This document shows, piece after piece, positions 44,725 through 53,150 of a stretch of DNA of 64,000 nt. This DNA comes from Paraburkholderia sp. D15 (lineage in GTDB: Bacteria; Pseudomonadota; Gammaproteobacteria; Burkholderiales; Burkholderiaceae). The notes below the pieces were generated by a model, which saw only the letters and a program-made list of their open reading frames with translations, did not search any database and was not told where the DNA came from. Position 1 is the first letter of the stretch; every line of letters starts with the position of its first letter. Both the position numbers and the translations under genes were made by a program. The stretch is taken from contig NZ_CP110395.1 in the NCBI RefSeq assembly GCF_029910215.1, positions 3,596,001-3,660,000 of the forward strand, in the 5' to 3' direction.

Positions 44725-45768
44725 TCACAGGCAAACCGGCTCGGCCTCCAGCTCCACGCCGAACCGCTCGAACACATCCCGCTGCACCGCTTTGGCGAGC
44801 GCCAGGATGTCGGCCCCGCTCGCGCCGCCGCGGTTCACCAGCACCAGCGCCTGCCGCTCATGCACGGCGGCCGCACCCATCGCCCGGCCCTTCCAGCCGC
44901 AGCGGTCGATCAACCAGCCGGCTGCGAGCTTCACGCGACCGTCCGCCTGCGGATACGACACCACCTCCGGCTCCATGCGCTTCAGCGCCTCGAACTGCGC
45001 GGCATCCACCACCGGATTCTTGAAGAAACTGCCGGCATTGCCCAGTTCCAGCGGATCGGGCAGTTTCGCGCGACGCACGGCCACGACCGCGTCGAACACG
45101 GCCTGCGCGGATGGCGCGGCATCGCCGCCATGACCATCCGCGGCCAACGCCCGCGCCAGATCCGCGTATCCCGCGCGCGGCTGCCAGGCCTTCGGCAAAC
45201 GGAAGGTCACCGACGTGATCACGAAGCGGTCGCGCCCTTCCCGCTTGAAGAAACTGTCGCGATAGCCAAAGCCGCACGCCTGCGCGTCGAGTTCGACGAC
45301 CTCGCCCGTCGCAAGCTCGACCGCCCGCAGCGACGCGAACCGCTCGCCCATTTCCAGGCCGTAAGCGCCGATGTTCTGGATCGGCGCCGCACCGACCGTC
45401 CCCGGGATCAGCGCGAGATTCTCGAGACCGGGCATGCCGTGCGCCAACGTCCACGCGACGAACTCATGCCAGGATTCGCCGCCGCCCGCCTCGACGTACC
45501 ACGCGTTCTCGTCCTCGCGCACCACGCGGCGGCCGCGCAACGCGATCAGCACGACCAGTCCGTCGAAGTCGCCGGTCAACACGACGTTGCTGCCGCCGCC
45601 CAGCACGAGACGCGGCAACCCGGCCACGCGCGGATCGCGCACGGCGGCCAGCAATTGCGCCTCGTGTTCGATCCGGCACGCGAAACGCGCGCGGACGTCG
45701 AAGCCGAAGGTGTTGTGCGCCTTCAGCGGGTAGTCCGCCATGAACGCGGGAGAATCGGAGTGATGCAT
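44725..45768 (-). CDS. murB: UDP-N-acetylenolpyruvoylglucosamine reductase
   Basis: A 347-residue FAD enzyme that completes UDP-MurNAc synthesis for peptidoglycan. FAD-binding motifs [46 protein letters not shown] segment and the catalytic Ser247 in [13 protein letters not shown] are seen, as are [13 protein letters not shown] and the closing active-site Glu region. The type I (E. coli-like) arrangement with the YRDSFFK loop is present. The start is ATG 45768; the internal ATG at 45741 ([13 protein letters not shown]) is a credible alternative since neither has a good ribosome site. Confidence 0.94.
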   Translation of the reverse strand: MHHSDSPAFMADYPLKAHNTFGFDVRARFACRIEHEAQLLAAVRDPRVAGLPRLVLGGGSNVVLTGDFDGLVVLIALRGRRVVREDENAWYVEAGGGESWHEFVAWTLAHGMPGLENLALIPGTVGAAPIQNIGAYGLEMGERFASLRAVELATGEVVELDAQACGFGYRDSFFKREGRDRFVITSVTFRLPKAWQPRAGYADLARALAADGHGGDAAPSAQAVFDAVVAVRRAKLPDPLELGNAGSFFKNPVVDAAQFEALKRMEPEVVSYPQADGRVKLAAGWLIDRCGWKGRAMGAAAVHERQALVLVNRGGASGADILALAKAVQRDVFERFGVELEAEPVCL

Positions 45769-45922
45769 GGGAATCGGCACGAAATAGGCAGGGTGAATCG
45801 ACGGACAAAAAGTCGAATGGAACGACGACGAAGCTAAACGGAAGCAACAACGAAGCGGTAACCCGGCCACAATGAAACGACATCGGCCCCGGCTCACGCG
45901 ACAATCGCAATGCACGGCAGCC

Positions 45923-45952
45923 TTGGGCAAAAGGGAACGGCGTCGGTAAAAT
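45923..45952 (+). promoter_or_regulatory. Candidate promoter of yajQ
   Basis: TTGGGC (45923-45928), 18 bp and TAAAAT (45947-45952) lie 85 bp before the yajQ start codon. Confidence 0.5.
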
Positions 45953-46036
45953 GACGTCCGGTCCGTGATTATAGCGAGTGCCCCGTGAGCAGCCGACCGG
46001 CCGCGTCACGCACCGCAGCACTATTGGGAGAATGCA

Positions 46037-46522
46037 ATGCCATCGTTTGACGTCGTCTGCGAAGCGAACATGATTGAAGTCAAGAACGCGATCGAGCAGT
46101 CCAACAAGGAAATCTCAACCCGCTTCGACTTCAAGGGGTCGGACGCGCGCGTCGAGCACAAGGAAAGCGAAATCACCGCCTATGCGGACGATGAGTTCAA
46201 GCTCGGCCAGGTGAAGGACGTGCTGCTGTCGAAAATGGCCAAGCGCAACGTGGACGTGCGCTTCCTCGACTACGGCAAGATCGAGAAGATCGGCGGCGAC
46301 AAGGTCAAGCAGGTCATCAAGATCAAGAAGGGCGTGTCCGGCGACCTGTCGAAGAAAATCGTGCGCCTCGTGAAGGACAGCAAGATCAAGGTCCAGGCGA
46401 GCATTCAGGGCGACGCGGTGCGTATCACCGGCGGCAAGCGCGACGACCTGCAAAGCGTGATCGCGATGCTGCGCAAGGACGTGACCGACACGCCGCTCGA
46501 CTTCAACAACTTCCGCGATTAA
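46037..46522 (+). CDS. yajQ: YajQ-family nucleotide-binding protein
   Basis: A 161-residue protein with two ferredoxin-like halves. [40 protein letters not shown] and [53 protein letters not shown] are the family hallmarks. Relatives in Xanthomonas bind cyclic di-GMP and act with a transcription factor; in other species only RNA or nucleotide binding is reported. The ATG has GGGAGAA upstream. It is convergent with plsY, with a small tandem repeat in between. Confidence 0.95.
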   Translation: MPSFDVVCEANMIEVKNAIEQSNKEISTRFDFKGSDARVEHKESEITAYADDEFKLGQVKDVLLSKMAKRNVDVRFLDYGKIEKIGGDKVKQVIKIKKGVSGDLSKKIVRLVKDSKIKVQASIQGDAVRITGGKRDDLQSVIAMLRKDVTDTPLDFNNFRD

Positions 46523-46590
46523 GCGTCACGCGCATGGGTGAGCGCGGCGCTCCGCGTCACCCCGCGCGCTTCGTGAATCGATGCATGGAT

Positions 46591-46660
46591 CGCTTTACAG
46601 CCGGCTTTATGGCCCGCTTTACAGCCCGCTTTCCAGCCCGCCTCAAAGCCCGCTTTACAG
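46591..46660 (+). repeat. Degenerate 12-bp tandem repeat between yajQ and plsY
   Basis: About six imperfect copies of a CGCTTTACAGCC-like unit fill the gap between the convergent genes. The open frame they create on the plus strand (repeats of Phe-Thr-Ala-Arg) has no ribosome site and is not taken as a gene. Confidence 0.7.
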
Positions 46661-47299
46661 ATCGTTCCCCGCCGCCGGGCTCCCGCCGCCCGCCGCCTTC
46701 TTCTTGTCGCCGATCCGGCTTTCCTGCCCGCGCATCAGCTTGCTGATGTTGCCGCGATGGCGCCACACCAGCAGCGTGCTCATCACCACGATCGACAGCG
46801 CGATGATGTGCGGCCCGAACAGAAAGCCGTCGAACAACGGCGCGAACACCGCCGCGGCAAGCGCCGCCAGCGACGAGTAACGCGTGAAGAACGCGACGAT
46901 CAGCCAGGTCAGCAGGGTCGCGCCGCCAAGAACCGGATTGATCGCGAGCAGCACGCCCGCCGCGGTCGCCACGCCCTTGCCGCCCTTGAAGCGGAAGAAC
47001 ACCGGATACAGGTGGCCGAGAAACACCGCGATCGCCGCGATCGCCACCGACGTATCGTCGAGCCCGAACCGCGCGCCGAAGTGCACGACGCACCACACCG
47101 GCAGCCAGCCCTTGAAAGCGTCGCCGATCAGCGTGAGAATCGCGGCCTTCTTGCTGCCGCTGCGCAGCACGTTGGTGGCGCCCGGATTGCCCGAGCCGTA
47201 CGAGCGCGGGTCGTCGAGACCCATCGCGGCGCTGACGATCACGGCGAACGACAGCGAGCCGATCAGGTAGGCAACGACAGCAACGATCAGGTTTTGCAT
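46655..47299 (-). CDS. plsY: Glycerol-3-phosphate acyltransferase (acyl-phosphate dependent)
   Basis: A 214-residue inner-membrane enzyme that adds the first acyl chain to glycerol-3-phosphate. The three conserved loops are seen: [34 protein letters not shown] and [21 protein letters not shown]. Five or more helices are evident. The C-terminal tail is Lys/Ala/Gly-rich ([16 protein letters not shown]). Start ATG 47299; upstream extension has no support. Adjacent ybaK is in the same direction, 165 bp upstream. Confidence 0.95.
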   Translation of the reverse strand: MQNLIVAVVAYLIGSLSFAVIVSAAMGLDDPRSYGSGNPGATNVLRSGSKKAAILTLIGDAFKGWLPVWCVVHFGARFGLDDTSVAIAAIAVFLGHLYPVFFRFKGGKGVATAAGVLLAINPVLGGATLLTWLIVAFFTRYSSLAALAAAVFAPLFDGFLFGPHIIALSIVVMSTLLVWRHRGNISKLMRGQESRIGDKKKAAGGGSPAAGNDL

Positions 47300-47464
47300 C
47301 AAGGGACTCTTATAAGGATCGGCGGTCTGAAACTCGATACCCCAGCCGCAACAGGGCACACAAAACATCACCACGCAGCGCGATGCGCGATGGAACGCAC
47401 GCGCCGCGGCAAAGCGGCGCACATTCTACCGAACCCGGCCGCCCGGAAAACATTCAGACAAACG

Positions 47465-47956
47465 TCAATCGACGCTCGCGCATTGCACCGGCTTCGCCGT
47501 CAGCAGACCGGTCAGCACCTGCGGGTCGATGCTGACCAGAAATCCGCGCCGGCCGCCGTTCAGCCAGATCCGCTCCATCTCCAGAATGCTCGACTCGACG
47601 TACACCGGCATGGCCTTGCGCGTACCGAACGGCGATGTGCCGCCGATCAGATAACCGGAATGCCGGTTCGCCACCTCGGGCTTGCACGGCTCGACGCGTT
47701 TCGCGCCGATCTGCCGCGCGAGGTTCTTGGTGCTGACGGTGCGGTCGCCGTGCATCAGCACGATCAGCGGCTTCGCGTGTTCGTCTTCCATCACCAGCGT
47801 CTTCACGACATGATGCTCGTCCACGCCGAGCTGGCGCGCCGATTCCGCCGTGCCGCCGTGCTCGACGTAGTCGTAAGGATGTTCACCGAACGCGACGCCG
47901 TGACGGCGCAGAAACTGGGTGGCCGGCGTTTCGGAAACGTGTCTGGATTTGCTCAT
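47465..47956 (-). CDS. ybaK: YbaK/EbsC-type Cys-tRNA(Pro) deacylase
   Basis: A 163-residue trans-editing enzyme that removes cysteine mistakenly loaded on tRNA-Pro. The YbaK pattern is clear: TPATQFLRRHGVAFGEHPYDYVEHGGTAESARQLGVDEHHVVKTLVM, then KPLIVLMHGDRTVSTKNLARQIGAKRVEPCKPEVANRHSGYLIGGTSPFGTRKAMPVYVE, with the active-site Lys in VVKTL and the GTSPFGT loop. The ATG at 47956 is at the usual MSKSRH-type start. Confidence 0.93.
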   Translation of the reverse strand: MSKSRHVSETPATQFLRRHGVAFGEHPYDYVEHGGTAESARQLGVDEHHVVKTLVMEDEHAKPLIVLMHGDRTVSTKNLARQIGAKRVEPCKPEVANRHSGYLIGGTSPFGTRKAMPVYVESSILEMERIWLNGGRRGFLVSIDPQVLTGLLTAKPVQCASVD

Positions 47957-48084
47957 CGGCGCATTGTAATGGCGAGTTTGCACAACGGCTATTTGCCGAA
48001 CGGCCAATTGTGCGGGCCCGGCGATTGTGGCACGATCGTTCGGAAATTTTCGAACGAACCTGGCGCCCGGCACCGGATCGTTAA

Positions 48085-49659
48085 ATGGAGACAGCGTTGA
48101 ACGTCAATTCATCCACCGCGGCCCCGCTCGATATTTCCGCGTTGCTCGCCGCGCTGCCCACGCGCATCAGCGAGATCCCGGCGCGCGCCGCCGCGCGCGA
48201 TCCCGCGCACGTCGCGTTGATCGAAGACGCACGCCGCCTCACCAACGCGCAGTTGCTGGAAGCCGTCGAGGCCGCCGCCGCGCTGTTGCGCGAATGGGGC
48301 GTGCGCGGCGGCGATCGCGTGATGATCGTCGCGGAGAACAGCGTCGCGCAGATCGTGCTGTTGTTCGCGACGGCGAAGCTCGACGCGTGGGCGCTGGTGT
48401 CGAACGCGCGACTGTCGGCGGCGGAACTCGATTCGATCCGCGCGCATGCGCAACCGCGCGTGGTCGCATACGGCGTGGAAAGCTCGACGGACGCGCAGCA
48501 GCATGCCGCGCGTCACCAGGCGAGCGCCGCGCCGACGCTGACGCCCGACATCGGCGCGTGGTCGTACACGATCGACGGCAGCGTGCAGGCCGAACCGGTC
48601 GAAGCCGCCAACGCGCGTCAATGCGCGGCGCTGATCTACACCACCGGCACGACCGGCGCGCCGAAAGGCGTGATGCTGTCGCATCGCAATCTGGCGTTCA
48701 TCGCCGCGATGTCGAGCGGTCTGCGCCGGGTCGGTCCGGACGACGTGGTCTACGCGGTGCTGCCTATTTCGCACGTGTACGGTTTCGCGTCGGTGTGCCT
48801 CGGCAGCCTTTACGCGGGCGCTACCTTGCGGCTCGCGCCGCGTTTCGTGCCGGAAGCCGTGCGCCGCGCGCTCGCCGGCGAACGCGTGTCGATCTTTCAG
48901 GGCGTGCCGGCCATGCATGCGAAGCTGCTCGAACATCTGCATACGCAGGGGCACGCGTGGTCCGCGCCGTCGCTGCGCTTCGCCTACTCGGGCGGCTCGC
49001 CGCTCGACGCCGCGTTGAAAGCGCAGGTCGAAGCCGCCTACGGTTTGCCGCTGCACAACGGCTACGGCATGACCGAAAGCAGCCCGACCGTTTCGCAGAC
49101 CATGCTCGACCGGCCGCGCGGCGACTGCTCGGTCGGCGAGGTCATTCCGGGCGTCGAGGTGCGCTTCGTCGGACTCGATGGCGCCGAAGCCGCGCCGGGC
49201 GAGATCGGCGAGCTGTGGGTGCGCGGGCCGAACGTGATGCTCGGCTATTACCGCAACCCGGAACAGACGCGCGCCGCCGTCACCGCCGACGGCTGGCTGA
49301 AGACCGGCGATCTCGCGCGGCAGGAAGCGGACGGTGCATTACACATCGTCGGGCGCAGCAAGGAGTTGATCATCCGGTCCGGCTTCAACGTGTATCCGGC
49401 CGAAGTCGAGCATGTGCTGAACGCGCATCCGCAGGTCGTGCAGTCGGCGGTGATCGGCCGCGCGGTGGAAGGCAACGAGGAAGTGATCGCCTTCGTCGAA
49501 TTGCTGACGGGTGCAACGGTGACGCCGGCGGAATTGATCGCGTGGTGCGGCGAGCGTCTCGCGCCGTACAAGCGTCCCGCCGAGGTGAAAGTGCTGGCGG
49601 CGTTGCCGGCTGCGTCGACCGGCAAGATTCTCAAGCACCGGTTGCGCGAGTTTCTTTGA
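48085..49659 (+). CDS. AMP-dependent acyl-CoA synthetase/ligase
   Basis: A 524-residue ANL-superfamily enzyme that activates a carboxylic acid through an acyl-AMP. Core motifs: LIYTTGTTGAPKGVMLSHRNL, YGMTESSPTVSQT, GELWVRGPNVMLGYYRNPEQT, DGWLKTGDLARQ, RSKELIIRSGFNVYPAEVE, and the C-terminal Lys in STGKILKHRLREFL. The acid is unknown; long-chain or aromatic acids are both possible. ATG 48085 gives the longest form, but it lacks a ribosome site. TTG 48097 in the same frame has GGAG 7 bases upstream and may be the true start. It is a stand-alone gene convergent with xerD. Confidence 0.92.
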   Translation: METALNVNSSTAAPLDISALLAALPTRISEIPARAAARDPAHVALIEDARRLTNAQLLEAVEAAAALLREWGVRGGDRVMIVAENSVAQIVLLFATAKLDAWALVSNARLSAAELDSIRAHAQPRVVAYGVESSTDAQQHAARHQASAAPTLTPDIGAWSYTIDGSVQAEPVEAANARQCAALIYTTGTTGAPKGVMLSHRNLAFIAAMSSGLRRVGPDDVVYAVLPISHVYGFASVCLGSLYAGATLRLAPRFVPEAVRRALAGERVSIFQGVPAMHAKLLEHLHTQGHAWSAPSLRFAYSGGSPLDAALKAQVEAAYGLPLHNGYGMTESSPTVSQTMLDRPRGDCSVGEVIPGVEVRFVGLDGAEAAPGEIGELWVRGPNVMLGYYRNPEQTRAAVTADGWLKTGDLARQEADGALHIVGRSKELIIRSGFNVYPAEVEHVLNAHPQVVQSAVIGRAVEGNEEVIAFVELLTGATVTPAELIAWCGERLAPYKRPAEVKVLAALPAASTGKILKHRLREFL

Positions 49660-49725
49660 CGCGGGTTCGTCGCAGCTGAAAGCCGCGGCGGATGACGCAA
49701 CGGCGAACACCACGCCAACACCACC

Positions 49726-50661
49726 TCACCCGCGCGGATGATGCTGCGCATGCAGCGACTTCAACCGCTCGCGAGCCACGTGCGTATAAATCTGCGTGGT
49801 CGAAATATCCGTGTGCCCGAGCAGCAACTGCACGACGCGCAAGTCGGCGCCGTGGTTCAGCAGATGCGTCGCGAACGCATGCCGCAACGTGTGCGGCGAC
49901 AACGGCGCATGCACGTCCGCCGCCGCCGCGTGCCGCTTGATGATGTTCCAGAACTGCTGACGCGTCATGCCTTCGGCACGATTCGTCACGAACAGCGCGT
50001 CCGCCGCGCGCGCGCCGAGCAGCGCGGGCCGCGCGTCGCGCAGATACCGTTCGATCCAGCCGTGCGCTTCCTCGCCGAAGGGAATCAGCCGTTCCTTCGA
50101 ACCCTTGCCCATCACGCGCACCACGCCTTCGTTCAAACCGACTTCCACGGTCTTCAGCGTGACGAGTTCGGTGACGCGCAGACCGCTCGCGTACATCAAT
50201 TCGAGCATCGTGCGGTCGCGCAGACCCAGGGGCGTATCGATGTCCGGCGCGCCGAGCAGCGCCTCGACCTGCGCCTCGCTCAAGGTGGACGGAAACCGCG
50301 GCGGCTGCTTCGCCGAGCGGATGCGCAGCGTCGGATCGACCTTCGCACGATGCTCGCGCACGGCCCACGCGTAATAACGGCGAAACACCGATAGCCGGCG
50401 GTTCGCGGACGTCGACTTGTCCTTCTGCCGCACCGCGCTGTACGCGTTGAGATCGGCTTCGGTCGCGATATCCAGCGACGCGTTGCGCTGTTGCGCAAGC
50501 CATTCGCAGAACAGCCGCAGGTCGCGGCGATACGCGTCGAGCGTGTTGCGCGACAGCCCGTGTTCGAGCCACAGCGCGTCGCAGAATGCATCGATCGACG
50601 CGGAACTCGCGGCGAAGAGAGGCGACGCGACGTTCGCGTCGTCAGCCAGGGTATCGCTCAT
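49726..50661 (-). CDS. xerD: Site-specific tyrosine recombinase
   Basis: A 311-residue recombinase that, with XerC, resolves chromosome dimers at dif. All catalytic residues of the tyrosine recombinase family are present: Arg162 (SGLRVTEL), Lys186 (GKGSKERL), His257 and Arg260 (SPHTLRHAFATHLL), His283 (LGHTDIS) and Tyr292 (TTQIYTHV). The N-terminal SAM-like core-binding domain is standard. It starts with an ATGA overlap with the upstream ogt gene, so the two genes form one transcript. This is the housekeeping type, not an integrase of a mobile element. Confidence 0.94.
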   Translation of the reverse strand: MSDTLADDANVASPLFAASSASIDAFCDALWLEHGLSRNTLDAYRRDLRLFCEWLAQQRNASLDIATEADLNAYSAVRQKDKSTSANRRLSVFRRYYAWAVREHRAKVDPTLRIRSAKQPPRFPSTLSEAQVEALLGAPDIDTPLGLRDRTMLELMYASGLRVTELVTLKTVEVGLNEGVVRVMGKGSKERLIPFGEEAHGWIERYLRDARPALLGARAADALFVTNRAEGMTRQQFWNIIKRHAAAADVHAPLSPHTLRHAFATHLLNHGADLRVVQLLLGHTDISTTQIYTHVARERLKSLHAQHHPRG

Positions 50662-51128
50662 GCGTAGGGAATGCCTTCATGCTTGAGAAGCCAGCGTTTG
50701 ACGTCGCGAAAGAAACCGTCGCCGGCATGATGCGCGAATCCGCCGATGTCGCCCGAGCCCACCACCCGGTGACACGGAATCACGATCGGAAAATAGTTGG
50801 AGCCGCACGCCTGCCCCACCGCGCGCGGCACGCTGCCGATCTGCTTCGCGAGTTGCCCGTAGGTCAGCACGATGCCCGGCGGGATCGCGCCGATCGCCTG
50901 CCAGACGCGCTGCTGGAACGCGGTGCCGACCGGCGCGAGCGGCAGTTCGAACGTCGCCGAGGCCTGCTCGAAATATCGCTCGATCTGCCCGGCCGCCTCG
51001 CGGGCGAGCGGCGAGTCCGGCGCGACGTTTTCGATCGACGCGGGCAGATAGACGATCTCGCGCACGGCATCGCCTTCGAGACGAATGCCGACCTTGCCGA
51101 ACGGTGCATCGATCACTGCGTTGAACAT
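50658..51128 (-). CDS. ogt: Methylated-DNA--protein-cysteine methyltransferase
   Basis: A 156-residue suicide repair protein that takes the methyl group from O6-methylguanine. The acceptor is Cys119 in the invariant PCHRVV motif. TAFQQRVWQAIGAIPPGIVLTYGQLAKQIGSVPRAVGQACGSN is the DNA-binding and helix-turn-helix part. The ATG has AGGAG upstream. ATGA overlap couples it to xerD. There is no Ada-type regulatory domain. Confidence 0.95.
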   Translation of the reverse strand: MFNAVIDAPFGKVGIRLEGDAVREIVYLPASIENVAPDSPLAREAAGQIERYFEQASATFELPLAPVGTAFQQRVWQAIGAIPPGIVLTYGQLAKQIGSVPRAVGQACGSNYFPIVIPCHRVVGSGDIGGFAHHAGDGFFRDVKRWLLKHEGIPYA

Positions 51129-51228
51129 GATTGCTCGCTCCTGAAACTCGCGCGGTACTTTGCAATGCATTGCGTGCGCGGCACGTTCTCACCGCCACCT
51201 CGCGCAACGAATCCACCGCGCCGCTACT

Positions 51229-52542
51229 CTACGCCGCTTCCAGCGCCCATTCCACATGCTCGCGCACCACCGCGGACGGATCGTCGGTCCGCAAGCGCAA
51301 CGCGTGCACGATCGCCTCGCGGGCCTGCGTATCGATCGCCTGCGACGGCGCGCGCAACGCGTTGCCCATCCCCACCGCGAGGTTACGCAGCCAGCTCTCG
51401 TAACCGATGCGGCGAATCGCGCTGCCCTGCATGCGCGTATCGAACTCGTCGGCGCTCCACGCAAACAGGTCGACCAGCGACGCGCGGTCGAGTCCATGCC
51501 GCACATCGAAATCGGCGACCGGCGCGGCCTGCGCGAATTTGTTCCATGGGCAGACGAGCTGGCAATCGTCGCAGCCGTACACGCGATTGCCGATCAGCGG
51601 ACGCATCTCACGCGGAATGCTGCCTTTCAGTTCGATCGTGAGATAGGAGATGCACAGCCGCGCGTCCACCTTGTACGGCTCGACGATCGCGCCGGTCGGA
51701 CAGGCGCCGATGCAGCGCGTGCAACTGCCGCAGTGCGAGCCCGGCGATAGCGGCGCGAGTTCGGGCTCGACGTCGGCGTCGGTCGGCAAGGGCACGTCGA
51801 CGAAAATCTCGCCGAGAAAAAACAGCGAACCCGCGTCGCGTTGCAACAGCAGCGTGTGTTTGCCGCGCCAGCCGATACCCGCCTTCTGCGCAAGTTCTAC
51901 CTCGAGGACCGGCGCCGAATCGGTAAATACGCGGTAGCCGAATGGGCCGATCTCGGCTTCGATCTTCTCGGCCAGATGCTGCAAGCGGTTACGCATCACC
52001 TTGTGATAGTCGCGGCCGCGCGCGTAGATCGACACCACGGCCGCCGATGGGTCCGCGAGCCGCGCCGTCTCGACCGCGCGCCAGTCGCGCATGACGGGGG
52101 TGGCGTCACGCGTCGCGCTTTCGGACGCCTTTCCACTCGCCGTCGATCGCGAGGTTTGCAACGCCCCATGCGACGACTCCGGCAGCGACGCGTCCCGCCC
52201 CCCAGGCATCACCGTTTGCATCGGCAGATAGGCGATCCGCGCACTGATCACACGTCGCGTACCGGCCACAAGCTCGGCCGGGCGCGCGCGTTTCATCCCG
52301 TGTTTCGCCATATAATCCATCTCGCCGTGACAACCCGCCTCCAGCCATGCTGCAAGCGGCGCTTCGGCAGTCGAGAGATCGGTGTCGCTAATGCCGATCG
52401 CTCCAAAACCCAGTTCACGGCCCCAGCTTTTGATGTTCAGCGCGAGCGCACTCAGCGCCGCTTCATCGAAACGACGCTCGGCACGCACATCGTCAGGGGA
52501 CGTGGGCGTGCTGATCACAGGGGACTCCGGACTTCGGTTCAT
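51229..52542 (-). CDS. queG: Epoxyqueuosine reductase
   Basis: A 437-residue cobalamin and iron-sulfur enzyme that makes queuosine in tRNA, the last step. Two ferredoxin-like [4Fe-4S] motifs are intact: CGSCTRCIGACPTGAI and CDDCQLVCPWN. The QueG pattern includes GYRVFTDSAPVLEVELAQKAGIGWRGKHTLLLQRDAGSLFFLGEIF. The usual length is about 350-380; here a roughly 50-residue Ser/Ala/Arg-rich insertion lies at about 111-163 (starting after IAYLPMQTVMPGG). The C-terminal HEAT-like end is present. It is divergent from tsaE, with 17 bp between the start codons. Confidence 0.93.
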   Translation of the reverse strand: MNRSPESPVISTPTSPDDVRAERRFDEAALSALALNIKSWGRELGFGAIGISDTDLSTAEAPLAAWLEAGCHGEMDYMAKHGMKRARPAELVAGTRRVISARIAYLPMQTVMPGGRDASLPESSHGALQTSRSTASGKASESATRDATPVMRDWRAVETARLADPSAAVVSIYARGRDYHKVMRNRLQHLAEKIEAEIGPFGYRVFTDSAPVLEVELAQKAGIGWRGKHTLLLQRDAGSLFFLGEIFVDVPLPTDADVEPELAPLSPGSHCGSCTRCIGACPTGAIVEPYKVDARLCISYLTIELKGSIPREMRPLIGNRVYGCDDCQLVCPWNKFAQAAPVADFDVRHGLDRASLVDLFAWSADEFDTRMQGSAIRRIGYESWLRNLAVGMGNALRAPSQAIDTQAREAIVHALRLRTDDPSAVVREHVEWALEAA

Positions 52543-52559
52543 CACGCCATTTTACGAGA

Positions 52560-53150
52560 ATGCCTGTCAATCCCGATCACGCGATTCAACCGCCCGCCGC
52601 TGTCCTCGTCGAACGCACCTTCGCGCTCGCGGACGAAGCGGCCACGCTCGCGTTCGGCGAGCGCTTCGCGCACGCGATCGAAAGCGTGCGCGGCGCAACG
52701 CCGCCGCTCGCGGGTGACGATGCGAATCGTGACGCGGCCACCGGCGCGGCATTCCAGGGCCTGCAAGTTCAACTCGTCGGCGATCTCGGCGCCGGCAAAA
52801 CCACACTCGTCCGCGCGACCTTGCGCGGCCTCGGCCACGCCGGCCGCGTGCGCAGTCCGACGTATACGCTCGTCGAACCGTACGTGCTCGAACGGCCGGC
52901 CGGGGAACTCGCGCTCTATCACTTCGATCTGTACAGATTCAGCGATCCGGCCGAATGGGCCGATGCGGGCTTTCGGGAATATTTCGACAGCGGCGCAATC
53001 TGCCTCGTCGAATGGCCGCAACGCGCGGGGTCGCTGCTGGGCGTGCCGGATCTCGTCTTCTCGCTCGATCTGGACACCACCGGCGAAGGCCGCGTACTCG
53101 TCGCACGCGCTTACAGCGAATCAGGAAAGGCATGTCTCGAAAGATGTTGA
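52560..53150 (+). CDS. tsaE: tRNA threonylcarbamoyladenosine synthesis ATPase
   Basis: A 196-residue ATPase that helps TsaB/TsaD make the t6A base at position 37 of tRNAs. The P-loop GDLGAGKTTL is at about 74-83, followed by VRSPTYTLVEPY and LYHFDLYRFSDPAEWADAGFREYFDSGAICLVEWPQRAG. The usual length is near 150; a ~30-residue insertion after residue 40 precedes the P-loop. It overlaps amiC by 19 bp, an arrangement found in many bacteria. Confidence 0.94.
   Translation: MPVNPDHAIQPPAAVLVERTFALADEAATLAFGERFAHAIESVRGATPPLAGDDANRDAATGAAFQGLQVQLVGDLGAGKTTLVRATLRGLGHAGRVRSPTYTLVEPYVLERPAGELALYHFDLYRFSDPAEWADAGFREYFDSGAICLVEWPQRAGSLLGVPDLVFSLDLDTTGEGRVLVARAYSESGKACLERC

Noticed and set aside
46534..46746. 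Open frame with FTARFPAR repeats
   Set aside because: It arises from a 12-bp repeat between convergent genes, lacks a ribosome site and overlaps the plsY 3' end antisense.
49726..50661. Integrase of a mobile element
   Set aside because: Sequence, length and coupling to ogt fit the housekeeping XerD; there are no att repeats, tRNA or phage genes beside it.
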